The notes under the pieces were generated by a model. The model ran no database searches and had not been told where the DNA came from. It was given only the letters and a program-made list of their open reading frames with translations. This document shows positions 39,196 to 50,945 of a stretch of 64,000 nucleotides of DNA, one piece after another. Source of the DNA: Glandiceps talaboti (lineage: Eukaryota; Hemichordata; Enteropneusta; Spengelidae); contig NC_135564.1 in NCBI RefSeq assembly GCF_964340395.1, positions 6,318,861-6,382,860 of the forward strand, in the 5' to 3' direction. Numbering within the stretch: position 1 is the first letter of the stretch; each line of letters starts with the position of its first letter. The position numbers and the translations under genes are program-made.

Positions 39196-39420
39196 ATTTC
39201 TCTTACAATGTTTAACTTATCAGTCTCATTTTTACATGATTCTCGTGACAGTGTTGATGTGATATTGTCCAAAGAAAAAACAGTAAAATGTAACAAAGTA
39301 AATCAATTTTAAAATGTAGTTAATAAAACATTGCGAAGTATCCGATTGTCGTTGCCAGCTACATCCCTGCATATATCTATTTTATTTATTCTTATGAAAT
39401 GTTTTTGATTAAACTATCAT

Positions 39421-39440
39421 GTATGTATGTATGTATGTAT
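39421..39440 (+). repeat. (GTAT)5 microsatellite
   Basis: Five pure GTAT units. Confidence 0.95.
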
Positions 39441-39600
39441 AAGTTAGTTTGCCAGCATTTCAATCCAATGTTCTCAATTTCATCTTATCCATAGGATTAC
39501 ACTGGATTACTCTTTTGTTCTGGGCACACTGTTTCTTATACTTCCAGAATTGTTTTACACGGTTAAATTTTAATCGTAATATAACCTGAGCCTTTTCAGA
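39441..39600 (+). repeat. Dispersed family D, copy 1
   Basis: Resembles 53320-53470: GCCAGCATTTCAATCCAATG versus GCCAGGGTTTCAATCCCAGG, then TTACACTGGATTACTCTTTT versus TTACATAGAATTATCCTTTT (both followed by GTTCT), then TTTTACACGGTTAAATTTTA versus TTTCACACTTAATTTTA. It is an old dispersed pair of unknown class. Confidence 0.5.
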
Positions 39601-41228
39601 GAAAATCTTGGTTTTAGTCAGCGTAATGGTACGAGTGAGACACTTGGCTTAATATGGTGATATTTCTCCTTAAAATATCAAACATTTTTATTTGCGTAAT
39701 GCGGTATTTTACCAGCAAGAGAAGAAAAGATCTCTTAATATTGCTCTATGGAGATATGGCTGAAGTAAAGTATGGAGCTTCTCAAGAAGGTGTGTGGGCT
39801 TTCCTGAGACGAAGCCTGGTGTCTCTTTATACTCCTTATCCCATTAAGTATACAACTACTCATGGGGAAAATTTATGACAGAAAGCAATTTCACTCTACG
39901 TATCGACGTGTCTTAGTCAGCCCATACAGACTTCCTGAATAGTAATATTACTTGTAGAACATGCGTTATAAAAAGTGATGGTATTTCCACTACAATCAAT
40001 CATAACTAATCTTAATCATAACAATACATCATCAAGGCAACAACATTCAGAGATGAATATGTTATTATTTGCAAACTACGTTTTCAGTGACTTTTTGACC
40101 AATAGGACAGGCTATGTAGACCACCTACATGTAATTCAGTCTTCCAGATATAAATATTTCATAACTCCTTTTGTGGAACACTGAGAACTGGAAACCTTAT
40201 GTAATAAAAACTGCTTTCTCTGTCTTGATTTATCTAGGCTGAGAATTTATTGCAAATAAATCACAGGATGTATTCTTAATGAAATGAAAATAAAACATGA
40301 GGTGATACAAAGAATTCAAATCCGTGTGGGAAAAAATGAAATCTCAACACCATTTTCTGTTGGGATACTGTTAGCTAATGATAAATTACTGTTCTTTCAT
40401 ACATACATAAGGGAATGATCTTCATAGAAGATCAAAACACTGACAGACAACAGTTTGTCTCAAACCTTTGCCAAACAAATGCTTGTGTTGAGCCCCTTAT
40501 AAACATCATGGTAAAAAAAAATGGTAAAAAATTACGATGTTCAAATTCTTATTTCCCATTGCCATAGAGACAGATTTATTCATTTGCATGTATTAAACCA
40601 TGGTTGGGCTGTAAGCTATTTTGAAAATGTCAAAATCTTTTTGAGTCCATATTTGTAATTTCACTGCAGTCACACTTTTTCCTGTTGCTCTGTTTGAAAT
40701 TTTTCCAAATATCAGTAATTTCTTACCTGTAAATTATCCACTACTATTCAAACCTACATAAAACATTGATGAAAATACAAATTTCTAGGGCATGAAGGAA
40801 ACATGCAGCGGTTAAGGCAATAAATGTGAACAGAATAACTGAAACCAATATAAATCCTAGCTGTCTCACTTCAAAGGAATCAGTTCTATTCTGACAGAAT
40901 TCTACATAACTTTGTACAAGGATGTTGGAGAGAGACTCTTCCACACGTATGCTTTGTACTAGCTCCTTTCATAGAAGAAATATTTTTTTTCTCAAGTAAT
41001 CTTTTAGATAACATAAATCAACTAACATTGTTTATCGTTTATATGAAGATTCAAATCAAAATGAAAATCATACATTCATGTCCATTTCTGAGGAGAAGTC
41101 TTGGTAAACCCTTGGGACATTCACTGGAACTGCTGTTTTTAGAAAACGATAACGATTTGAAACATTTCTAAACTTTGAAAGTCTGGTTTTATCAGTTATT
41201 TGTGTACACCACATGACACCCACATCAA
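39601..41228. other. Unique DNA, no gene supported
   Basis: Holds a 74-codon plus-strand frame (39654-39878) and a minus-strand frame (40744-40950) with a hydrophobic segment. Neither is recognised. Confidence 0.3.
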
Positions 41229-41568
41229 ATCTCCAATACTTTTTTTCAGTCTGCCATTGTAAGGAAAATACAAGTGACCTAAGGGGGCTAGCGACCCATA
41301 GTGACTAAACCCTTAGTTTGTGAGTATTTTCTGGCTGAATGAAGAAAAATATTGGAGAACAACATAACCATACCAGCACTAGTAATATCAACGAAAAATC
41401 AGGGAAATGGCAATTTTGAACATTTTGACTCGTATTGATTCGAACAAAGCAGAACCAACGACGCTGACATGCGTTGTCGTAACATAGATATGTATTGTCA
41501 TGACATACATGTAGAACCAGGGTCTAAATTCCATATATTTTGTTCAACTTGGTTTGTATGGTATAATA
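41229..41568 (+). mobile_element. Dispersed hairpin-ended family F, copy 3
   Basis: Hairpin at about 41229-41360 (arms ATCTCCAATAC... and ...AAATATTGGAGAAC, including AATACAAGTGACCTAAGGGG). The tail follows with AAAGCAGAACCAACGACG, GTTGTCGTAACATAGA, and TTGTATGGTATAATA at the end. Same orientation as copy 1. Confidence 0.75.
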
Positions 41569-43369
41569 ACCTTTACTATATATTCACCTCTTTTATTGCA
41601 GTGTCTACAGTCTGGGAACACTGTCAGCATTCTATGAAAATCATATAAGTTGATTTTCTGAGTAAAAACTTTTGGCTAACCCTTGACATTACTAGACTCA
41701 AATTCAAATATCTGTACAACTTGGATAAGCTCCACACCACTGTAGATCAATCCTGAAATCCAAAAGTGCAAACTTTAACATATTCATTTTTAGCTCCGTT
41801 ATATGACAAGACTTTGAAATAACTAATGAAATAACTAGTAAGTCTTCAGTAATTAAAATAAGACACAGTCCAAATTTAACATAATTGCTTTCAGTCTGCA
41901 AATGTCAGCCATTGTTTTTAATGAACATGTATGTATATCCTTACACTGGATATTTTAATGTATTTATTGTCATTACTAAATTGAATCCCTACCAGACAGG
42001 AAACTCTCTTTTTACATGTAGATATTTTTATCCAAATATTAATGTAGGGTTTCTCAATTGTGTAGATAATTAGAATGGGTTATCTAACCAATCATACTCA
42101 GATCAACCATTTAAAAACTCATCTCCACAGCTAGTCCTTCTGTTTGATTGGTAACTTGTTTGTTTGTTTGTTTTTTTGAAATGCCAATACGTCCCAAACC
42201 AGATATATCTCCTTTTAGTGATATGATTCCCACAGAAACAGAATGATTACTGATTGTCTGCTCTATTGCATAAATTTTAATTTAGTTTTGATAGTAAAGT
42301 GTGGATCCACTGAAAAAGAGAGACTCAGTCCCCTTGCAGTAATTTGGAATAGTGTACAGTTTCATGACAAAATATTATGTACATTTAGAAGACTATAAAA
42401 CGACACCCAGAAACAGTCAATTCACTTCATCTCTCTGTGTATCCTTACATATTGTTCTTTTCATTCTGACATGTCAGACCCATGAGTCTCCTTCAAAATA
42501 TCCTACAGTGTTTTCTCTCTTCTTTTATTTTATTCCTAACACAAGTCTCCCTGATTTTAGCAATTGATGGTTGAATCAGTCAAAGAACTGTTGGCCAGAC
42601 TGAATTATGAGTGGCCTAAGGAGGCATAAAAACCCCCATGTGTGTGATTATTTTAGTGTTGTAACACAAGACAACCATAAAATATGCCATCTTTAGGCCT
42701 GTTCTTTTGTACTACACGATTTCAAGGCATTCATGCATACCACTTACTTCAACAATGGATTTTTTTTTATTTTCTAGCAAAAATAGAATGGAATGTAAGC
42801 AATTGTTAGAACCACTAGACTAATATGTGCATTCCATCTTTACAAAACTGATAAAATTCTACAAATCTCTATTTAAAAAAGTCATGATAATAAGAGTAAA
42901 GTAGTAAAGTGTGTGTTCATCATGATATATTGAGGTGAAAACATTTGCTGAATGTTGGCATTCTAAAAAGTACTGAATCTAGTAATGACTTTGTCGTTCA
43001 ATATTTTCTAGCTCTCAATGACAGCGTACATAGACTTTTGTAGTTCATTATCTACTAGCTATCAATGACGGTATACACAGTTCAACACCATTAAACCAAG
43101 ACCGGTTTCAAATTACTAACAATCAGACACATGAGCTCATTATTGATCAGTTACCATGGCGATATTGAAAATCTATGCAATGAATTAAACAAACTACTTG
43201 GAAATGTACGTTGGGTAGAATATTTTAAAATTGCTTTGATAATAAAACTTTAAAATTGTGGAAACTGATCTTAAAGAAACATAAATTTGTATGTTGAGAT
43301 TTTATTTTGCTGTACGATTCAGAAAAATTTATCAAGAAATTCTTAGTTCTGAAAGCTAAAAGGCAATGA
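41569..43369. other. Unique DNA with a (TTTG)n run
   Basis: A (TTTG)4-5 run occurs at 42156-42177. A weak duplication (AGCT..TCAATGAC) lies at 43010-43080. No gene. Confidence 0.4.
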
Positions 43370-43580
43370 AAATAATGGAAGCAGACAAGGAAACTGATGA
43401 TAGCAGAGACAATGAAAATGATGAGATGAGACTATGAAATGGTGATAGCTGAGACAATGGAAATTATAGCTGAGGCAATGAAATAATGGCTGAGAAAATG
43501 AAAATGATGAGAGCTAAGATGATGAAAATGAGATGATGAGACAATGATAATGATGAGGGATGAGACAATGAAAATACTAT
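43370..43580 (+). repeat. Degenerate purine-rich tandem repeat
   Basis: About seven diverged units of roughly 25-30 bp built from GAGACAATGAAAATGATGA and AGCTGAGACAATG. Plus strand is almost free of C. The units differ in length. Confidence 0.7.
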
Positions 43581-45020
43581 GTGTTGTCTCTGAAGAGATC
43601 TACCATACAATTGAAAAAAAACATGTAAACTTGTTAGTGCAAAGAGTCAGAAAGAAATCTTTGTGTGTGTGTCTAATTGAATCCAGCTAATACACAGGGG
43701 TTACCATGACATGGCATCAGAACACCTGAACACAGCTTAATACATCTTTCCTAGACATACATCTGTACATCCCATAGCTGTCATCTGCCTTATCTTGTCC
43801 TTGCCCTTGCATATTCTGGAGGTAGCTTATTTTCTGAGATGGGAGGAGGGGGCGGGATTAGTTAATTATTCGAGATGTGAAAGATTATAAACTTACTCTA
43901 GGCAAACATATATGTACATTTAGAGTGTTTTTGCTAAAAGCTTTGGAAACCCAGTAATAGACAGAGAAAATCTGCTAAAAGTTACACAGATTTCTGTACC
44001 TTGTGATATAATTTTGATGTGAAGCTTTCTAGAACACCCTGGGATCATCTTATACAACTCAAAATATTAATTGTCATATCTATTTGCATACACTGCAAAT
44101 ATAAAAAAAAATTACCATTCCATTTCTTGGATTGTGAAATTTGAAAAAATTATTTTTCAAATATTATAAATATTCACCTTTCATGAAAAATTTTGTGACT
44201 TCTGTTTTCTTTCACTTCTTTTGTCTTCCAATCAAATATTTTGTTAATTTAATTTTTTTATTTTTCTCCTTATCTTCCTTTTGTTTTCTATTTTTACCCT
44301 TCTGAGTTCATAAGGAAAACATTGTTTAAGATTGTATTTTAAAATACTTATTCCATTCACATTACAGTAAACTACCACAGAGTATCAATTGCCAACCTCT
44401 GCATTTTCTCTCCTAACCATAATGCTATCTTTAACACCTGTTTTTATCCAAATACCATTTTTTTTCCAGTGTTAATGGCTTGCCATTTATGTCTTGATCA
44501 GACTAGAGGGTCTCATAAATACTAATACAGTATCAACTAGGGGGTATTCTCACAGCGATATCCTCCCTGGTTTATAGCTACATGTTGCCTGGTAAATCTG
44601 AATTTGTAAGATGTTAACAGATCGATGGTGCTTTGCAAAATTGATGACCCAATGGGCCCATAGCAGACAGAGAGAATTAGACAATGTGAGGCAGCTGGTA
44701 CTGCTAAATCTCACAGCTCCATTTCTGAGATTAATTCTACCACAGTAACCATACTTTGTCTTGAGCTAAAAGACTTATAGGGCCTCCCTCTCAAAATTCC
44801 CATTTCGGGTTATTACATTTCGACTCAAATTTCATGAATGACAGCACATAAGAACTGTAGATGTATTGTAACAATGACATAATGGTCGTGTGTTCAGCTG
44901 AGCTTTACTTGATTCCTTGCAGAAGTTGTACATATATTTATGAGTAAATTGGCAACACTGGAATAGGGTGAAATGTTACTCATACTAAGTAATAAGAACA
45001 CTTGGTCGTGGTATAAGAAC
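43581..45020. other. Unique DNA with one GC box
   Basis: GGGAGGAGGGGGCGGG at 43841-43856 stands out against AT-rich surroundings and is followed by a homeodomain-type word (TAATTA). 44100-44350 is low-complexity AT-rich. No gene. Confidence 0.35.
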
Positions 45021-45185
45021 CAGTGTGCCCTCTAAGCCAATTTGACGCACCACTCATACACACAATTTCTAGTGAAATTTGGTGTTCCCCTATCTCTTAC
45101 TATGTGGTGTGACTCACAAGAAATCACAGTTTTTATCATTTTGACTTACAACAACAAAATTTGGCTATCATTAGAGGGCACACTG
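45021..45185. mobile_element. Short hAT-like non-autonomous element, 165 bp
   Basis: The perfect 15-bp inverted termini are CAGTGTGCCCTCTAA and its complement. The flanking 8-mers are ATAAGAAC on the left and CCAAGAAC on the right (6 of 8 identical), consistent with an 8-bp target duplication. CAGTG-type ends with 8-bp duplications are typical of hAT transposons. At 165 bp it cannot encode a transposase. A diverged relative lies at 52586-52741. Confidence 0.8.
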
Positions 45186-45266
45186 CCAAGAACGTATTAT
45201 TAGTATTAAATACTGGAATATGTCCATATACATTCAGCTTTTGAAAATGTTGATGATTTTGATGAA

Positions 45267-45539
45267 ATATACTATGTACAAGCCAAATTATATACAATCA
45301 AACAGAAAATATGGATTTTACAGTCCTAACGGTACCATTGGTCCAAGGTGCTCGAAGTATGACTCAACATTCAAAATCACCATTACCACATTTACTTCTT
45401 AAATTAGGCTTGTATGGGCATAATCATGTTATTCTCCAATATCTGTCTTAATTCAACCAGAAAATACTTGTCTTTGCCTTGAAAGTGACAAAGTCCCTTA
45501 TAATTTTCCTCGACTGAATAAATAAAAAATTGAGGTAAT
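45267..45539 (-). mobile_element. Dispersed hairpin-ended family F, copy 4
   Basis: Tail first (TATACTATGTACAAGCC, then AACAGAAAATATGGATTTTA), then a diverged hairpin at 45431-45539 (ATTCTCCAATATCTG... to ...AAATTGAGGTAAT). It is shorter than copies 1-3 through internal loss. Confidence 0.65.
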
Positions 45540-46250
45540 ATCAACCCAACTATTGGTGAGGAATGATAAGGATTCATTTTGTTGAAATTTGCAATCATAC
45601 ATATCTGATATATCCATACATATGATATCATCTTATCAAATTATCTAGTCTTGTGAAGTCAAAAAATTTCCTAATATTGATCATCTGCCGTTGAAATATC
45701 AATAATACAGATTATATAGCCTGAAAAACCCTGTAATGAAATCTTGGTTCAAAAGATAAACACACGGCAGAAAATTTACACAAAATAGAAAAAGCATCAA
45801 CAAGATTTAGGTTCATCTTATGTGACATTTTTCTTCTCATTATTCAACAGGCATATTTTTGTAACATTTTGTGACACACCTGAAATAATAGAATCCAGGT
45901 TCTTTTTTTAAAGCAGTTATTTTTCAAAATGGTTTTATGTTCTATAGGAAGGAAGACATAAACCTCTCTGTTATAATAAGTTTCTTTGCCCTTTACATTC
46001 ACCCTGAGGTAAACAATGCACTACTGCATGTTTCTGACTTCATCCATACCGTCTACCGTACCTCCTATGTCATTCCATAGGGCTCAATCTAATCTTGTTC
46101 ACTAAGCCATTTTTTCCCTTTTTTGACCTTTTCTTGTATTCTGTGCAACGGAAACTAATTTCGGGGCTGTAAGATCCATAAAACAAACAATATAATACAA
46201 AAACAGAAAAATTATTGCGAGAAAGAATGTTCATAGATTCTGGGTTCATA
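45540..46250. other. Unique AT-rich DNA
   Basis: Nothing recognised. Confidence 0.4.
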
Positions 46251-46346
46251 CTTAGTAATGAAAATTTCTACTCACAAAATAAAAAAAAATCTTAAAAGTG
46301 AGTCCCAAATTTTTTTTGACTCTGTGTAGACACTTTCATTACTAAG
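46251..46346. mobile_element. 96-bp palindromic mini-element
   Basis: CTTAGTAATGAAA at 46251 is exactly inverted at 46334-46346. The left-end sequence TTAGTAATGAAAATTTCTAC, followed by TCACAAAA, recurs at about 32630, so it is dispersed. It may be a very short inverted-repeat element. Confidence 0.45.
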
Positions 46347-47211
46347 AAAAATTATTGATTTGCACTTTTAATGTTTAACAATCAAGCTTGCATTTTTTCT
46401 ATAAAAAAATATGAAATTACTCTCCATTAGATTGATGTAATACATCAATCTAAATCCACCTTCCAAAGTAAGTGTTTGAAATCAGTACATTTGTTTGGCA
46501 TGCTTTGTTGAAGTAGAAAGACTGACTAACAATTTTAAACAACTTTACATTTACACAAAGTCTGATTTCACTGCTCAATTTAGAAAACCTTCCATTAATA
46601 ATTGAATACAACAAATGGAGTCTTTGTATTTCTCTGCAAATAAAAGTGATAAATTAAGTCTAGATGTTGTCAATTTCATGCACACTATGCAAAATAGATC
46701 AAGCATAAAATCAAGAAAATTTACGTTAAATGTACATTTTGTTGCTATGCTGTGAACTGAAAACAGAGTATGAAACCATACACTCACAGACAAATCATCA
46801 CTTCGTATATTACGAGCTAATTCTTACTCTATCTAAATATTTATCAGGCATTGTCAAACTTTAAACAATGTTATCAATCGTTCTCTGGTTCTTGCATCAT
46901 CAGTAGTTTTCACCTGCTGTATCGTTTTTGGTTGCTGATTAGTGCCATTAACATATTTGATCTCACTATGATCTCAAATAAATAGTTTTGTGTTTGAGTC
47001 TACCTTGTTTCATCTGACCATGTTGATTCATCCAATTATTCAAAAGTAAAAATATACATCAAAAAGCATACCAAAAGCTAGGACAAAATGCAACGAACAA
47101 AATAAAGAAAAAAAATATATGCCCCAAAATCGCGAAAGGGAACAGTGACTATAGATTTTACCAGATTCCCTCTTCTCTGTTTGGATATAAAACCTCCTAA
47201 ACTACAATGTA
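46347..47211. other. Unique AT-rich DNA
   Basis: Short frames only. Nothing recognised. Confidence 0.4.
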
Positions 47212-47229
47212 GTGTGTGTGTGTGTGTGT
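47212..47229 (+). repeat. (GT)n microsatellite
   Basis: About nine GT units. Confidence 0.9.
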
Positions 47230-47289
47230 TCACTGTACCACAAGACAGTAATTTTCTGCTCTCTAGAAATACTGACTTCTTGATGCATG

Positions 47290-47615
47290 AGTATATATGT
47301 GGCATACTCAGGGTATTTCCATACACGTAAGTGCTTGCGGTATTCTCTGTGGCCATACTTTCATGAGTTGAGTGAGTGAAAGTGCAGCAGAAAACACCTC
47401 AAGAAAGACTGTAAGTGCCCCAAATACACACACAGGCACTTACACATCACAGGGTTCTGTATTTATTACATATCTTTTATCTGAAACAGCAAATTTTGCC
47501 AAAAATATAATCATGAGTTCACTTGATGTCAGGTACATTGCCCAATCGCATATTACTAATTTGCATAAAGGCATGCAATAATGTTTTCGGTTTTGCACTA
47601 CAGTTGAAATACAAC

Positions 47616-47692
<77 letters not shown>

Positions 47693-47730
47693 AATGCAAT
47701 CACTGGTACATATGTGTATACATTTATATG
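47290..47730 (+). mobile_element. Dispersed family C, copy 2, with (CA)n insertion
   Basis: Matches copy 1 at 37750-38115 from GTGGCATACTCAGGGTA to CTGGTACATATGT. Between the TTTTCGGT block and the final block, copy 1 has about 50 bp of ordinary sequence where this copy has a (CA)n run. Confidence 0.6.
47620..47691 (+). repeat. (CA)n microsatellite, about 36 units
   Basis: Pure AC/CA run of about 72 bp inside family C copy 2. The minus-strand frame of alternating Val/Cys is a repeat artefact. Confidence 0.98.
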
Positions 47731-49154
47731 CAATAATTGAATCTACAATTATACTACAAAGAGGCCCTGTGGTTCATTGACAAGGACACAGAGTTAGGCC
47801 ACTGACAAGGAATTCAAAAGAATCACCAATGAACACTAACACAGAAAATGAGATTTTTTTCATTTCACTGTGAGTCTTATTCATTATGAATTCAGTAAAG
47901 TTTAAAGTCATCAAACATTGAATAGATCACACAGAAGACAGTCTGATTAATTTACTCCCAATGTTGCCTCTGGTATTGAACTAAAACAAGGAAAAATATG
48001 CAAAAAGGTCAGGGGTTCCTTAAAAGCTAATGAATCTTGACCAATTAATACACAACGGAATAAAGACAAAATTTAGACTGAACAGGGAAATGACCATAGT
48101 ATGTTAATTTATCTGTGGTGACTCCCCATGTATCAACTACAGCAAACCACTGGGAATTCACTCCATGTGAGCAGAGAGTTTAATGATGTAGACATCCACA
48201 GGGAATTGACAAATCTCAGAATGTCAAACTTTTGCTCAAAATCAAATTTATTTTAATGACATTTCAACAAATCAAACCTAATGACAAATGAGAGAGTGAT
48301 GGCTTGAAACAAAAGGTTTCCATTTTGAATAATGAAGGGTGCTCGTTTTTCAAGTACGACTTGAAGTTTGCCCATGGATCTAATCGTTGTTTTATTATCT
48401 CAGAGACTCAAAGTCTACTGTGCTTGAATATTTTTATTTGTCTTTTGGGTAGAGGAAAAGCACCGATAAATTATACAAAAAAAAGATAAAACCAGGTCCT
48501 ACTAAATTGTTCAGTATACAAAGACCCAATTCACCAATCGATAAGTTACTTTTAAAGATATAGCAACTAAGAGAGGCTTTCAGTGACTGATATTTGTGGT
48601 CTATCATCCTTTTACAAATATGCTACAAAGAATTTTTGAAAATAGAAAAATTGTTGCACCGATACTTTGCGATATAGCTGTCAAACAGTTTTAAGAAACA
48701 CAACTCAGATTCAAGCCTTTGTGTACTTGCAAGTACATATAAGTGTTACTCCTTAATTCACAAAGAATACATACAGGGTAGGTACAGAAGTGGTTTGTAC
48801 TTAACTTTAAAATGTCAATTTTGGAGATTCATTTTTTACAGATAATTTTCAATTCGTAACTTTCGAGATTTATCAATGTCAAGTTGAAATTATACTTAGC
48901 TTCATGCACCAAATAGGTCTTTCATACTGGCCAATACACGCTGATAGATTTGGGGACACGTGACTTGGACATTTGAGGCTATGGGTCCAGTTACACTATA
49001 GTCAAATACATGTCGTGAGAACTGCATGGTTTAATATACATGTATGCTGCTAAATTGAAATTGTAACTTCAAAAAAGTCTTTCAAGGAATGTTGTACTAT
49101 AAAGTCTTGGATAATAAGGCCTGCTTTCCACATTTGTTCCTAGGAATACAATAA
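47731..49154. other. Unique DNA, no gene supported
   Basis: Nothing beyond short unrecognised frames. Confidence 0.4.
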
Positions 49155-49560
49155 ACTAAGGGACTTACAACTTGAAATCTTTAACCTTGAGAACGAAATT
49201 GCACTTAACTCACATGTGTACATGGCTTTGAGATTACCAATTTATATTCTAAATGGATTGATTCTTCGTCCACGAAGATGTTTAGGTTGACTTGTCACTC
49301 GAGTCATATACCTGAACTCGGCATTGAAGATTATTATTCCTTACATAGTAATAAGTTTGGGACTTCTAACTTGAAGATGAAGTCTTCAAGGTTGAGTTGC
49401 ACTTAGCTGTGATTTGTGTAAAAGCTTTGAGATTGGTTATTTTACATGTTGTTGATAAATTTGAACTGTAGCTTATTCACTGCGAGAGAAGACTTCAGGG
49501 TTGAGTTGTAAATGATGACACTAAAGGCTTGTATCTTAAAGTGTCTGATAAATTTGGTGA
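49155..49560 (+). repeat. Old ~200-bp tandem duplication
   Basis: Units starting near 49162 and 49360 share GGGACTT..AACTTGAA, TTGCACTTA, GGCTTTGAGATT / AGCTTTGAGATT and TTGATAAAT-like words. A partial third unit begins near 49490 with GACTTCAGGGTTGAGTTG. Confidence 0.55.
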
Positions 49561-50024
49561 GTTGTAAATTAAGACAAGCAAAAGATAAAAAAAAGGATGG
49601 CAATAAACTGATGTATCAGAGAATCAGTAATAGCAGAGCTATAAAATGAGATGGATTCCAAGCTGACATTGGAGAGAAATTGTCGTGAGCTGTAATGATT
49701 TACTAAGATGTCAGACTGATACACGGTATGTATATCACATGAATGCTTGCTGCCTAAAGGTCGCCTTCTTTTATATTGCTAATACCATCTCCTGCATTTA
49801 GAATCTGGCATTTCCTTCATAGTCTTATCTATGAAGTATGAAATGTAGCAAATGAAAACGTTTAACGGTGCAAGAAGTATGTGTCTCCAGACTACCATAA
49901 AATCACACTTGTATCTTTCTCTACACTTTCTACATACAAGGAACATCTGATGTCCACACAGCTTTAGTAACTATATTAACGTTGTGTTTGAGAAGACACA
50001 ATATGTTCATGTTCATACATGTAT

Positions 50025-50300
50025 GTATCTGGGAATGCATGCCATCTGGGAAAGCACATTGTATCTCAGAATTAACGTTTAGTGTATCTGGGAATGTACT
50101 ATATCTGGTAAATGTATGGCATATCTGGGAATGTACCCAAAGCATCTGACAAAGTACAATGCAGCTGGAAATACACATTGTATCTGTTGAAGGCCTACAA
50201 CAAACTCCAAAGGGCAAAATACAATTAAAATATGCATGGAATATTGTATCTTGGAATGTGTGTATTATGTTGGGAAAGATTTTATTTGGGAAAGAAATTC
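50025..50300 (+). repeat. Degenerate TATCTGGGAATGTA repeat
   Basis: About ten irregular units around TGTATCTGGGAATGTA or GCATCTGGGAAAGCAC, spaced roughly 20-30 bp. It is old and uneven, decaying towards 50300. Confidence 0.7.
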
Positions 50301-50454
50301 ATTTTTGGTTAAATTACATATGGAAACATACATTTCACATTTAAATGCATACCATGTTGAAAAATTGTTTCGTAAAAAATTAACTTGAAATAAATATTTC
50401 AACTGGAATGCACATTATGACAACATAGTCATTCATATTTGCCTACATCATACA

Positions 50455-50945
50455 GGTAGATTTCATGTTGCCCGGCATGAATTTCATGTTATCCAGATTG
50501 TTGAACTAAACTGATAGATGTCATGCTGCCCAGACTGTTGACCAGGACAGCATGGATGCCATACTGCCCAGACTATTGAACTAAACATATGGATGCCATA
50601 CTGCCGACACTATTGAATTAAACATATGGATATCATACTGCCCAGACTGTTGAAAAGGACAGTATGGATATCATACTGCCCAGACTGTTGAAAAGGACAG
50701 CATGGGTATCATACTGCCCAGACTGTTGAAAAGGACAGCATGGATATCATACTGCCCAGACCGTTGAAAAGGACAGCATGGATATACTGCCCAGACCTTT
50801 GAAAAGGACAGCATGGGTATCATACTGCCCGGACTGTTGAAAAGGACAGCATGGATATCATACTGCCCAGACCGTTGAAAAGGACAGCATGGATATACTG
50901 CCCAGACCGTTGAAAAGGACAGCATGGATATCATACTCCTGGGAC
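50455..50945 (+). repeat. 38/35-bp minisatellite with higher-order structure
   Basis: Unit: TCATACTGCCCAGACTGTTG followed by AAAAGGACAGCATGGATA (38 bp). A 35-bp variant lacks the leading TCA. In the right half, a 38+38+35 trimer repeats with an exact offset of 111 bp (the CAGACCG variant at 50760 and 50871). Units at the left edge (from 50455) are diverged and include an AACTAAACATATGGAT variant. The 87-codon minus-strand frame here is a repeat artefact. Confidence 0.95.

Noticed and set aside
47440-47780. Frames of alternating Val/Cys and Thr/His across the (CA)n run
   Set aside because: Translation artefacts of the microsatellite.
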